From contig OV277857.1 of assembly GCA_922989275.2 (NCBI GenBank), positions 8,990,001 to 9,054,000 on the forward strand: a stretch of DNA of 64,000 nucleotides, read 5' to 3'. Positions 47,401-50,770 of the stretch are shown here, piece after piece. Every line of letters begins with the position of its first letter. Positions within the stretch are counted from its first letter, which is position 1. The position numbers and the translations under genes were made by a program. This DNA is from Gari tellinella. Lineage: Eukaryota > Mollusca > Bivalvia > Cardiida > Psammobiidae. Below the pieces are notes generated by a model. It had not been told where the DNA came from and did no database searches. It saw only the letters and a program-made list of their open reading frames with translations.

Positions 47401-47724
47401 ATTTTCTTAAAAGCATAAATTCAATGTGTAATAAGGGGTATCAATGAGTAATTGGTTAAATACTGAAAACAGTGGTTATATTAGCAAGGTACTAACTCAT
47501 TGTATTTTTAAAAGTAAAGTTACTGACCATTCTAACAATTTCAGGATACACCGGTTCTGAAAGAACACCTCGGGTAGCTGTGATGTAGTCCACTAGTTCG
47601 TTCAGACATGCTCTTTTAACTTCTTTGCTCTTCAGGTCAGAGACCGGGTCCATAAAATCAAACACGGCACAACATTGTTGCAGCTTCTTAATGAACAACT
47701 CCTGCTGCTCAGCTGGTGGGGTAT
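14383..47724 (-). CDS. PPP2R5 (widerborst-like): PP2A B56-family regulatory subunit, alpha/epsilon class (5' end missing)
   Basis: B56 subunits bind the PP2A A/C core and choose substrates through LxxIxE motifs. Eleven exons, all with AG/GT borders and compatible phases, join to 416 codons plus a partial first codon and end in TAA. Visible family signatures include [114 protein letters not shown] and a basic tail ending ELWKKLE-like ([11 protein letters not shown]). Residues known to line the LxxIxE pocket are present: the H-R-x-Y...R series in [12 protein letters not shown], and K-x-x-H in LPLKSEHK. The family is usually about 470-500 residues, so roughly 50-60 N-terminal residues are missing. 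By eye the sequence is nearest vertebrate PPP2R5E/A and fly widerborst. Introns contain many foldback repeats but none interrupts an exon. Confidence 0.96.
14525..14676. mobile_element. K element 2
   Basis: CAGGGTCCAGGGTTATAAAG, inverted at the right end, with the same central palindrome as K1. Starts 37 bp inside the last intron. Confidence 0.75.
14680..14840. mobile_element. C element, decayed, abutting K2
   Basis: AGATCCAGATAGG...CTTATCTGGAGCCCT with a degraded type 3 stem. Confidence 0.55.
14936..15103. mobile_element. G element carrying an A stem
   Basis: CAGGGCTGCCATTTCTC left, TATGGCAGCCCTG right. Inside is CCTAGCAGATGATAGTTTAA plus a shortened type 1 stem from an A element. Confidence 0.7.
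15157..15649. other. Intron, nothing recognised
   Basis: An A-like end fragment lies at 15121-15156 (CTAACCCATTAGTCCATA); beyond it only an inverted word TAATTTATTGGATT / AATCCAATAAATTAT around 15548-15631. Confidence 0.4.
15650..15845 (+). mobile_element. A element, ends lost
   Basis: Body and type 1 stem recognisable; both termini truncated. Confidence 0.65.
16010..16175. mobile_element. C element, internal deletion
   Basis: CAGGGCTCCAGATAAG left, CTTAACTGGAGTACTG right; the left stem arm is mostly deleted. Confidence 0.7.
16479..16731 (+). mobile_element. A element
   Basis: Ends 24 bp from the donor-side border of the 230-nt PPP2R5 exon. Stem tip GGGCCTTAAGGCAC has one mismatch. Confidence 0.75.
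16755..16984 (-). CDS. PPP2R5 (widerborst-like): PPP2R5 exon
   Basis: 230 nt, ends in phase 2. Encodes [60 protein letters not shown] and [16 protein letters not shown]. It is the longest and most conserved exon of the gene. Acceptor TTTGCAG, donor GTAAGC. Confidence 0.97.
17324..17415 (-). repeat. SINE 3' fragment
   Basis: On the minus strand CTTCCTCCACCTGTAATTAC...GACTGAAATACTGTTT with an A-rich tail; matches the SINE at 20594-20775. Confidence 0.5.
17484..17603 (-). CDS. PPP2R5 (widerborst-like): PPP2R5 exon
   Basis: 120 nt, phase 0. Encodes [40 protein letters not shown]. Acceptor GACACAG, donor GTAAGT. Confidence 0.96.
17858..18255. repeat. Long palindrome split by an A element
   Basis: About 60-bp arms (TCACTCAAATGGGTTGTTAT... 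and its inverse) lie either side of the A element at 17918-18168. Removing it with one TTAA restores a continuous palindrome through GGTTAAAAAACGAGTCC. Confidence 0.75.
17918..18168 (+). mobile_element. A element with verified TTAA duplication
   Basis: The host palindrome shows that the pre-insertion site had a single TTAA. Tip GCGCCTAAGGGCGC. Confidence 0.85.
18256..18879. other. Intron with a decayed B fragment
   Basis: About 18415-18550 resembles a B right half (CTTCACTGTTTGCATAGGAC, CACTAGGATCCACTGA). The rest is unrecognised. Confidence 0.4.
18880..19116 (+). mobile_element. A element, left end worn
   Basis: Followed at once by a second A right-half fragment (19117-19208). Confidence 0.7.
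19239..19474. mobile_element. B element
   Basis: TTAACCCTTTGAACCCTAG...GGAGGAAAGAGTTAA. The loop-proximal left arm is partly deleted. Confidence 0.8.
19648..19925 (-). mobile_element. tRNA-headed SINE
   Basis: On the minus strand a head with box B-like GAGTTCGATCCCC precedes a body ending in an ACAAACAAAACAAAC tail. A tail-end relative is at 35727-35800. Confidence 0.6.
20026..20275 (+). mobile_element. A element
   Basis: Tip shortened to GCTTCTTAAAGC yet fully paired. Confidence 0.8.
20399..20508 (+). mobile_element. A element with internal deletion
   Basis: Left terminus joined directly to the right stem arm. Confidence 0.6.
20594..20775 (-). mobile_element. SINE
   Basis: On the minus strand GGTGGTTCTACCCAGG precedes CCTCCACCTGTAATTAGCTG, GACTGAAATACTGTTG and an AAACAAACAAACAA tail. 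Fragments at 17324 and 59300. Confidence 0.6.
20795..21038 (+). mobile_element. A element
   Basis: TTAACCCTTTCCCCCATA subtype shared with 1689 and 54430. Ends 33 bp from the 51-nt PPP2R5 exon. Confidence 0.8.
21071..21121 (-). CDS. PPP2R5 (widerborst-like): PPP2R5 exon (short)
   Basis: 51 nt, phase 0. Encodes [17 protein letters not shown], the conserved [10 protein letters not shown] motif of the alpha/epsilon class. Acceptor TTTTCAG, donor GTGAGT. Confidence 0.95.
21188..21365. mobile_element. C element, right end lost
   Basis: CAGGGCTCCAGATAAA left; type 3 stem recognisable. Confidence 0.65.
21547..21801 (+). mobile_element. A element
   Basis: Tip GTGCCTTATGGCAC; right end GGGGTAATGGGCTAA, 42 bp from the 54-nt exon. 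Confidence 0.75.
21844..21897 (-). CDS. PPP2R5 (widerborst-like): PPP2R5 exon (short)
   Basis: 54 nt, phase 0. Encodes [18 protein letters not shown]. Acceptor TTTACAG, donor GTAAGT. Too short to stand out as an open frame; identified by family alignment from memory and by its splice sites. Confidence 0.95.
22294..22549 (-). mobile_element. A element
   Basis: TTAACAGTTTACTCCATA left; right end worn. Confidence 0.7.
22640..22889. mobile_element. E element
   Basis: TACAGTGGAGAATCTGTTAT inverted at the right; stem CAAACAGTTTGGAGCCTGAT. Confidence 0.85.
23034..23219. mobile_element. F element
   Basis: TACAGTAAAACCTCTCTATT ends; the stem centre is reduced. Confidence 0.8.
23402..23970. mobile_element. 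B-like element with an M element inside
   Basis: TTAACCCTTTCAACCCTA left, TAGGGTTGAAAGGGTTTAA right. Its own stem is at 23866-23920 (CTGATCAGAGGGCTCC). Confidence 0.75.
23441..23793. mobile_element. M element nested in B-like element
   Basis: TACAGCGTTCCCTCTCTACA left, TAGAGAGGGAGCACTGTA right. Type 2 stem at about 23537-23608 (CAGCTTGAATCCAGATCAGA). Confidence 0.75.
24135..24210. repeat. Type 1-like hairpin (ATGCAGGATAA form)
   Basis: AATGCAGGATAATATAAAG...GCTCCTAAAGGCGC, paired to ATTTATCCTGCATTTAGC. Confidence 0.55.
24472..24690 (-). mobile_element. A element, right end lost
   Basis: TTAACCAATTACCCCATA left; tip GTGCCTTAAAGCAC. Confidence 0.7.
24769..24960. mobile_element. C element with perfect 8-bp TSD
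   Basis: CAGAGCACCAGATAAG...CTTATCTGGAGCCCTG between two copies of GTTCAGAG (24761-24768 and 24961-24968). This places the C family with 8-bp-duplicating transposons such as hAT. Confidence 0.85.
25310..25531. mobile_element. B element, left end lost
   Basis: CAGTGCCGACACTGATCAAG stem; right end GGGTTGAATGTGTTAA. Confidence 0.6.
25868..26124 (-). mobile_element. A element
   Basis: TTAACCCATTACTCCATA...GGGGTAAGGGGTTAA; a few stem mismatches. Confidence 0.8.
26280..26346. repeat. Decayed D-type stem
   Basis: TTGATCCAGATGAGACCC / GGCGTCTCATCGGGATCCAA. Confidence 0.5.
26830..27040. mobile_element. B element, left end lost
   Basis: Stem CAGTGCAGACCCTGATCAAA; right TTCAAATGGTTAA, 88 bp from the 109-nt exon. 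Confidence 0.65.
27128..27236 (-). CDS. PPP2R5 (widerborst-like): PPP2R5 exon
   Basis: 109 nt; one base completes a Ser codon, then [36 protein letters not shown]. The Lys and His of PLKSEH match pocket residues known from family structures. Acceptor CTTTCAG, donor GTAAGT. Confidence 0.96.
27415..27616. mobile_element. E element, diverged
   Basis: TACAGTAGAGAAGACATTAT; stem CAAACAGGTTGGTACCTGAT, paired with GGCTCCAACCTGTTTG. Confidence 0.75.
27943..28157. mobile_element. F element
   Basis: TACAGTAAAACCTCTCTATT inverted at the right; stem tip GAAAGCTCCTTTAGGAGCTTTC. Confidence 0.85.
28561..28873. mobile_element. M element
   Basis: TACAATGCTCCCTCCCTACA; stem CAAACAGTTTGAACCCAGAT (type 2). 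Lies 29 bp from the 60-nt PPP2R5 exon. Confidence 0.7.
28903..28962 (-). CDS. PPP2R5 (widerborst-like): PPP2R5 exon
   Basis: 60 nt, split codons at both ends. Encodes [19 protein letters not shown]. The position after YETE, usually His, is Ser here. Acceptor ATTTCAG, donor GTGAGT. Confidence 0.95.
29115..29742 (-). mobile_element. A element split by an N element
   Basis: Left CTCCCCCATAACTC, right GGGGTAATGTGTTAA; stem base interrupted at 29235-29593. Confidence 0.7.
29235..29593. mobile_element. N element inside an A element
   Basis: AGGGTTTTCCC...GGGAAAACCCT. Flanking octamers AAGATACC (29227-29234) and GAGATACC (29594-29601) are a 7-of-8 duplication of the A stem base. Confidence 0.75.
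30005..30175. mobile_element. C element
   Basis: CAGGGCTACAGATAAG...TTATCTGGAGCCCTG; stem kept with GAATTGTCTC / GAGACAATTC, a paired change relative to GAATCGTCTC. Confidence 0.75.
30196..30412. mobile_element. B element, diverged subtype
   Basis: TTAACTCATTCATCCCTG; perfect stem AGATCAGAGGGCTCCTTTAG. Confidence 0.65.
30559..30786 (+). mobile_element. A element, worn
   Basis: TTAACCCTTTACGCCATAAA; tip GTGCTCCTTTAGGAGCA. Confidence 0.6.
31217..31453. mobile_element. G element carrying an A half, with 8-bp TSD
   Basis: AGGGCTGCCATTTCTCCGG...TATGGCAGCCCT. Octamers TCAGATTA (31209-31216) and GCAGATTA (31454-31461) match at 7 of 8. Inside are the A stem and the A right terminus GGCGATGGGGTAAGGG. 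Confidence 0.75.
31620..31865 (-). mobile_element. A element
   Basis: TTAACTCCATAGCC left; ends 75 bp before the 131-nt exon. Confidence 0.75.
31940..32070 (-). CDS. PPP2R5 (widerborst-like): PPP2R5 exon with part of the LxxIxE pocket
   Basis: 131 nt, ends in phase 2. Encodes [36 protein letters not shown] and QINNIFLR. The H-R-x-Y and the downstream R correspond to residues known in B56 structures to contact the LxxIxE peptide. Acceptor ATTTCAG, donor GTAAGT. Confidence 0.96.
32240..32330. repeat. Decayed E-type stem
   Basis: GCAAACAGTTAATAGCCAGA with CACCAGGTAACCTGTGTCTG at the tip. Confidence 0.5.
32575..32836 (+). mobile_element. A element
   Basis: Tip GCACCTACAGGTGC: a different but fully paired tip, with no TTAA in the loop. 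Confidence 0.85.
33112..33190. repeat. Type 1 hairpin
   Basis: AAAGCTCCTATAGGAGCTTT tip with worn lower arms. Confidence 0.6.
33326..33418 (-). CDS. PPP2R5 (widerborst-like): PPP2R5 exon
   Basis: 93 nt, phase 0 at both ends. Encodes [17 protein letters not shown] followed by [14 protein letters not shown], a HEAT-repeat segment nearly invariant in B56 proteins. Acceptor ATTTCAG, donor GTAAGT. Confidence 0.96.
33569..33754. mobile_element. F element
   Basis: TACAGTAAAACCTCTCTATT left, right end worn; perfect stem from CTTAAATCAAGGTGAATG. Confidence 0.8.
34011..34443 (+). mobile_element. L element, internally deleted copy
   Basis: Same 5' palindrome and 3' hairpin as the copy at 7087; lacks the middle and most of the GACGG zone. 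Confidence 0.6.
34471..34707 (-). mobile_element. A element
   Basis: TTGACCCATTGCCCCATA...TGTTAATGGGTTAA; stem tip asymmetric. Confidence 0.75.
34945..35015. repeat. Type 1-like hairpin (ATGCAGGATA form)
   Basis: CTTAATGCAGGATATAAATA paired with CTTTTATCCTGCTTTAAGC. Confidence 0.55.
35446..35512. repeat. Decayed E-type stem
   Basis: GGCAAACAGTTTATAGCCTG / GGCTCCGAAATGTTTGC. Confidence 0.45.
35727..35800. repeat. SINE tail fragment with GGTTT run
   Basis: GGTTTGGTTTGGTTTGGTTA then CGTCCCTTCCTGCCCTCTAT; related to the SINE at 19648-19925. Confidence 0.5.
35841..36088. mobile_element. E element
   Basis: Right end AGGAAAGAATAACGTATTC; stem CAAACAGTTTGGAGCCAGAT. Ends 36 bp from the 102-nt exon donor. 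Confidence 0.75.
36124..36225 (-). CDS. PPP2R5 (widerborst-like): PPP2R5 exon
   Basis: 102 nt, phase 0 at both ends. Encodes [15 protein letters not shown] then [19 protein letters not shown]. Acceptor TTTTCAG, donor GTAATA. The 11.3-kb intron upstream of it is the largest complete one in the window. Confidence 0.96.
36321..36786 (-). mobile_element. A element hosting a D element
   Basis: TTATCCATTACCCCATA...GAGTAATGGGTTAA, split at a TTAA in the right flank (AATACATTAA / TTAAAGGCATAC). Confidence 0.75.
36537..36750. mobile_element. D element nested in A
   Basis: Perfect stem (GATGAGACGCCGAGTAACTC centre); TTAA on both sides. Confidence 0.85.
36959..37211 (+). mobile_element. A element
   Basis: TTATCCCATTACCCCATA; tip GTGCCTAAGGCAC. 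Confidence 0.8.
37263..37408 (+). mobile_element. A element, right half lost
   Basis: TTAACCCATTACC left; stops within the stem. Confidence 0.6.
37665..37857. mobile_element. C element
   Basis: CAGGGCTCCAGATAAG...CTTATCAGGAGCTCTG; stem with GTTACTACTCATTAG-type arms. Confidence 0.75.
38429..38799. mobile_element. P element split by an A element
   Basis: TATAGTGGAACCCCTCC left, GAGGGGTTACACTGTA right, TA borders. Confidence 0.6.
38523..38718 (+). mobile_element. A element nested in P
   Basis: TTTACCCATTACACCATAAA...TCATGGGTTAA; tip GCGCCTTTAGGCGC. Confidence 0.7.
38882..38950. repeat. Perfect type 2 hairpin without recognised ends
   Basis: ACAAACAGTTTGGATCCTGA; a blend of the D (GGATCC) and E (GTTTGG, GATCAGA) stem sequences. 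Confidence 0.7.
39160..39395 (-). mobile_element. A element, right end replaced by B
   Basis: TTAACCCATTACCCCATA left; runs into the TTAA of the B element at 39396. Confidence 0.7.
39396..39646. mobile_element. B element
   Basis: TTAACTCTTTCCTCCCTG...GGTTCAAAGGGTTAA; stem CTGATCAGAGGGCTCCTTTC perfect apart from one CTGATC/GATCTG pair. Confidence 0.85.
39643..39906 (+). mobile_element. A element, worn
   Basis: Shares its left TTAA with the B element; stem heavily decayed. Confidence 0.6.
40027..40198 (-). mobile_element. A element with stem tip deleted
   Basis: TTAACCCATTACCCCATA...ACCGTAATGGGTTAA; only about 172 bp. Confidence 0.75.
40608..40809. mobile_element. C element
   Basis: AGCTCCAGATAAA left, CTTATCTGGAGCCCTG right; near-perfect stem. 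Confidence 0.75.
40883..41122. mobile_element. E element
   Basis: TATAGTGGAGAATCTGTTAT...GTTTTCTCCACTGTA; stem close to perfect. Confidence 0.85.
41164..41338 (+). mobile_element. A element, left half
   Basis: Stops at the loop TTAA, where another A element begins; its right half is missing. Confidence 0.65.
41335..41574 (+). mobile_element. A element inserted at another A's loop
   Basis: TTAACCCATTATAAACC...GGAGTAAAGGGTTAC; right stem arm deleted. Confidence 0.65.
41632..41775 (+). repeat. Left LTR of TRIM
   Basis: Runs from TGTAGCC to TGTTACA. Inside it, ATGGTGAGA and TCTCACCAT are inverted around the tRNA-like segment, so the LTR transcript could form an extended stem. Confidence 0.8.
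41678..41754 (+). ncRNA. tRNA-like sequence in left LTR
   Basis: D arm GTTC/GAAC, anticodon stem CTTGC/GCAAG around a 7-base loop CCTGTAA, and a perfect T arm CCGGG-TTCGAGC-CCCGG. Box A-like TGGTTCAGTCGG and box B GGTTCGAGCC are intact. Acceptor pairing is only partial and base 33 is C rather than T, so this looks like a Pol III promoter module rather than a working tRNA. Confidence 0.7.
41778..41791 (+). promoter_or_regulatory. Putative primer-binding site of TRIM
   Basis: TGGCGCCGAATG begins 2 bp after the left LTR. It resembles a tRNA-Lys-type site (TGGCGCCCGAAC) with one C missing. The identity of the primer tRNA is an inference. Confidence 0.55.
41905..42049 (+). repeat. Right LTR of TRIM with second tRNA-like unit
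   Basis: Direct copy of the left LTR. The tRNA-like part runs from about 41952 to 42028. Box B is identical to the left copy, but box A differs at two bases (TGGTGCTGTCGG). Confidence 0.78.
42305..42380. repeat. Type 1-like hairpin (ATGCAGGACAA form)
   Basis: AAATGCAGGACAAATGTAAT...GCTCCTTTAGGAGC; same class as 49568 and 24135. Confidence 0.6.
42603..42723 (+). repeat. Tandem pair of B-like half stems
   Basis: A unit of about 62 bp (CTGGAAACCAGCATACA...GCAAACAGTGTAGACC) is present twice in direct orientation. Confidence 0.65.
42910..43162 (+). mobile_element. A element
   Basis: Left TTATCCTATTTCCCCATA; right GGGTAATGAGTTAA. Confidence 0.75.
43289..43530. mobile_element. E element
   Basis: TACAGTGGAGAATCTGTTAT inverted at right; the right flank is about 11 bp shorter than in the copy at 22640. 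Confidence 0.85.
43951..44143. mobile_element. C element
   Basis: GCTCAAGATAATT left, CTTATCTTGAGTCCTG right: both ends share the C-to-T/A change (CTCAAGATAA / TTATCTTGAG), an end-to-end paired substitution. Confidence 0.7.
44380..44527 (+). mobile_element. A element, left end lost
   Basis: Tip GTGCTGTAGGGCAC; right end GGTGCAATGGGTAA. Confidence 0.65.
44832..45093. mobile_element. B element
   Basis: TTAACCCTTTGCACCCTAG...GGGAGGAAAGAGACTC; perfect stem AGATCAGAGGGCTCTGTAGG-like. Confidence 0.75.
45094..45269. mobile_element. B element, diverged and partial
   Basis: Right end TTTCAGGGGTGAATGAGTTAA; left stem arm worn. Confidence 0.6.
45355..45546. mobile_element. C element
   Basis: CAGAGCACCAGATAAG...CTTATCTGGAGCCCTG; same left-end variant as 24769. 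Confidence 0.75.
45547..46008. other. Intron, nothing recognised
   Basis: No foldback or coding signal seen. Confidence 0.4.
46009..46261 (+). mobile_element. A element
   Basis: Near-consensus: TTAACCCATTACCCCATA...GGGGTAATGGGTTAA; tip GCGCCTTAAGGCGC. Confidence 0.85.
46313..46438. mobile_element. Minimal A derivative, two right ends back to back
   Basis: Both halves derive from the ATAG...CTAGTATTGAAGATA side, so the 126-bp copy is a near-palindrome lacking the ATACGCC side altogether. Confidence 0.65.
46589..47101 (-). mobile_element. A element hosting another A in its loop
   Basis: TGAACCCATTACCCCATA...GGGGTAATGGGTCAA; the stem is split at its loop by 46673-46928. Confidence 0.8.
46673..46928 (+). 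mobile_element. A element inside an A loop
   Basis: CTAAACCCATTACCCCATA...GGGGAAATGAGTTAA. Outer flanks GAATGGGCC and AGACGCATTC form the host loop once it is removed. Confidence 0.8.
47221..47459. repeat. A element fragments
   Basis: Right half (CAACCTGCTTTAAGTGG...GGCTATGGGATAA) then a second worn fragment, just before the 197-nt exon. Confidence 0.5.
47528..47724 (-). CDS. PPP2R5 (widerborst-like): PPP2R5 exon (first one visible)
   Basis: 197 nt. The acceptor is CTTGCAG just above 47724, and the exon opens with two bases completing a split codon (expected Asp). It encodes [18 protein letters not shown]...[15 protein letters not shown]...[11 protein letters not shown], and the donor is GTCAGT. 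The upstream exon supplying the first codon base was not found up to 64000. Confidence 0.95.
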
Positions 47725-47797
47725 CTGCAAGAACAAGAGGAAGTCATCATATACCTTTGCCCTTCATTTTCTCCCTTTCTCACAATATGTCAATTTC

Positions 47798-48041
47798 AGA
47801 AGCCCGTTTCATAAAACTTCGTACGACAAATGTTGTTGTAAGTCAGATTATAAAAGTCTCAATTATTATTTATTTCTTCATCTAATCCTGTCTTGTGACA
47901 TCTCTTTGGAATCGTCTTTTCAAGACGATTCCAAAAAGATGTCACAAGACAGGTTTAGATAGAGAAATCAGAAATCAAATGTATTTTTAAGTTTTGACTT
48001 ACGATCGTTTTTGTCCTACGAAGTTTTATGAAACAGCCCCC
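47798..48041. mobile_element. J element 2
   Basis: Same ends and stem as J1, and contains CGTACGACAAATGTTGT. Lies 74 bp upstream of the first visible PPP2R5 exon, near its acceptor. Confidence 0.75.
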
Positions 48042-48071
48042 TGGGCTACAGAATGATAGGAATGGGTAAAC

Positions 48072-48321
48072 TGAACTCATTCACTCCTGAATTTTTAATG
48101 GACATTTCCAATTTTTTTAATTAATTATAATCCATTTTGGCTACTTAGGGTTGATTTTTACAATAAATTCAAAAGGACAAACAGTGCAGATCCTAATCAG
48201 AGGGCTCCTTACGGAGCCCTCTGATCAGGGTCTACACTGTTTGCATAGGACAAATATATTCTTTGCAGGTACACTGTTTGTAAATGAGGAGTAAACTCGT
48301 TGCTTGGGTTGAATGTGTTAA
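48072..48321. mobile_element. B element, diverged subtype
   Basis: TGAACTCATTCACTCCTGAA left, GGGTTGAATGTGTTAA right; perfect stem ATCAGAGGGCTCC-type. Confidence 0.7.
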
Positions 48322-48330
48322 CCAAATATT

Positions 48331-48395
48331 ATGACCACTCATTAAGAGTGGTCTCTTGGAGATGATTCTAATGAGTGGTCACAACATAGGGTTTA
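48331..48395. repeat. Type 3-like hairpin without ends
   Basis: TATGACCACTCATTAAGAGT... with the same CACTCATTAGA / TCTAATGAGTG plan as C stems. Confidence 0.55.
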
Positions 48396-48852
48396 GTCTA
48401 GACTCTAGAAATATGAAAATTAGTATTTGAAGTGCATTTTTTTTTAATTCCCTAAATAACCATATTAAAAGTTCAATTCTATAAGTTAAACTAATGTAAC
48501 ATACATGTACCATTCAATAGGAGGAATGACACACTCATGAGACAAAAGCCTACTTTTTGCAGGAAAAACGTAATGCAAATAGCTACATTATACTAATAAG
48601 GCTGAGCCGCTCTGTGAATTAAATGTACAGTTTTTTCATTTTGCTTTGAACACATACTGTTTTCTGAAACATAATGACTTAACACTGACTAATTATGACT
48701 TTAGCCTTTTTTTGGCATTAAAAACACTTAATAAATAAACAGTTGGAAGCATTCTGCTCTGGATCTACACTGTTAGCAAATGATGGATAAATCCAGTCTA
48801 CGGGTAAGCACTACAATTGTTGAGCTGCAACCAATGCAAAATACCAACATTA

Positions 48853-49327
48853 AACAGTAAAATCTCTCTATTATCCCTTAGCCCGCCAAATAAATTGTCG
48901 TCTGCTATATTTCTCGTCTGCTTCAAGTTTCAAAGTGCTTCAAAGTTGCTCAAAATTGCTGAAAATGTTGTCCGAGTGTCAAACAGCTTGGATCCGGATG
49001 AGACGCCGAGTTACTCGGCGTCTCATCCGGATCCAAGCTGTTTGCACATGGAGCTATAGTCGTGACTGGCAGGCTAAGGGTTAAGACCACTAATAGGAAG
49101 AATAATTGATTGTATAAAAGACAGGTGACAGCTAAAAGTAAGGTGGCAGTAAAAACAGAAAGCTCCGAAAGGAGCTTTCTGTTTTACTATCACCTTGCTT
49201 TAAGCAGTCGCCTATCATTAAAACCTCTTAATTTAAACACAATATTGTGGCAGAGCTCCAGATAATTTGGTAACCTAATGCTGATTCACCCCCTATTTTT
49301 GTGGTCCTAATAAAAATGTTTACTGTA
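48853..49327. mobile_element. F element split by a D element
   Basis: AACAGTAAAATCTCTCTATT left, ATGTTTACTGTA right; type 1 stem at 49128-49212. Confidence 0.75.
48871..49084. mobile_element. D element nested in F
   Basis: Inverted relative to the other D copies. Left border TTAT, right TTAA; excision restores CTATTAAGACCACT of the F terminus. Confidence 0.85.
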
Positions 49328-49567
49328 TCCTTTTTTTTGTTATGATTTTAAGTACAGAAAGGTAAAACAACATGAAGCTGACAAGACAGAGTAGTATACA
49401 GATTCTGACCAACTTGACCCGAAAGAAAATAATGACCACAGGATTAATGTACGAGAATTTGCTTCCTCTACACATGACCCAGTCATACAGATGTGCAATA
49501 CAGTCAATCCTATATTAAGCCACCATTCAAAACACCATACAATTCTAGTGTTTGTGACTGGTGACAC

Positions 49568-49640
49568 CTTAATGCAGGACAAAAGTAATGCTGAAGGCTC
49601 CTAAAGAAGCCTTCAGCATTACTTTTATCCAGCATTTAGC
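49568..49640. repeat. Type 1-like hairpin (ATGCAGGACAA form)
   Basis: CCTTAATGCAGGACAAAAGT / ACTTTTATCCAGCATTTAG; tip GAAGGCTCCTAAAGAAGCCTTC. Confidence 0.65.
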
Positions 49641-50403
49641 CATCTTCTCTCTTTAAAAAATCAGAATGTATTTTCTTTCATGTGATTGTTTAACATTGGT
49701 TTAACATGTTTGGTATGAAAAACAGCTTGTCTGCGTGTCAATATTTAACAATACATCAATGGCATTTACTTCCTTGTGAGTTGTTTTCTATCAAAAAAAA
49801 TAGTACTAAGCATAATATGCAAAATAACCTGAAAACAATACCCAAAATACAAGACTACCATCACTAAATGCTAATGCCCCCAGTGGCAAAACATATTCTC
49901 AATCATTTTAAAGACGTATCTGGGAGTTTTTTCTAGCGCAAAGAATTTTTTTAAACTTTGCATATAAGTAAATTGATATAAATGAAAGTAAAAACAGTCT
50001 TCAAAAACATAGGTCGCTTTGCTACTTTTTGTATAATTTACTCTTTTTTAGAAGTACTATATTCAAATTTTCCGAAATTAGGCCTCATAAGAAGAAAGTC
50101 CATCAAACACACAAATATCGATACTTCAAGTCCAATTTTAATTAATTACATGTATATGGAATAGTGTTACAAATGAATGTAAAATAATTAGATTTGAGTG
50201 GCATTATACAGATTTTACGCATAAAATATGTGCAAAATGAACTCGAAAATCGTCAAAAAATCGAGCCTTTTTTGCAAAAATAAAAATTCTAGCGCGGAGA
50301 ATTTCCTATTTTTTTTCTATAACAGTAGAAGTATATAACAAGTATAGAACCAATGAGAAAACAGTACCTCGCCTTGCTCATTTCAGAGATATGTTCAATT
50401 TTA
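49641..50403. other. AT-rich stretch, nothing recognised
   Basis: TTCTAGCGCAAAGAATTT and TTCTAGCGCGGAGAATTT occur at 49931 and 50288, suggesting an old repeat of unknown type. Confidence 0.35.
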
Positions 50404-50770
50404 TTACCTCCCTTTATCAGTGAATATGCACTTTTTTAACAATTTTTTTTTAAATAGTCTAAATGTTATACTTTATAAAATAATACCCACAGCTATACAG
50501 AAATGTCTTGCATTGTGACATATATTATGCACTTTAGAAAGTTCTGCTGAAAAATGCAGTGTTGTCATCATCTCAAGTCGGAGTGAAAAATGAAATGCCC
50601 CCTCTCCCCTAAATATGATGCTGATGGTGCATAATTCATTCATTCTTTATTCACAAATTTATGTTTATTTTCACACATATTTTCTTTGGCTTAAAACCCA
50701 TTAAAGCTATATGATAAACGAATAAAGCTACATAGAGCTGCATGCATATTCATACATCAAAGGGAGGTAA
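50404..50770. mobile_element. Putative MITE with TTACCTCCCTTT ends
   Basis: TTACCTCCCTTTATCAGTGA at the left and AAAGGGAGGTAA at the right, with GAATATGCA also shared in inverted orientation near both ends. Confidence 0.5.

Noticed and set aside
5738..48041. 8-bp duplications at J elements
   Set aside because: Flanking octamers do not match at either copy, so the transposon class of J was left open.
11298..49059. Recurrent frames such as [16 protein letters not shown] at D elements
   Set aside because: They are translations of the D hairpin and its flanks and occur wherever D does.
2877..49640. Calling the type 1 hairpins microRNA genes
   Set aside because: Near-perfect stems in many dispersed copies fit MITEs. 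No bulge pattern or conserved mature arm can be argued from sequence alone.
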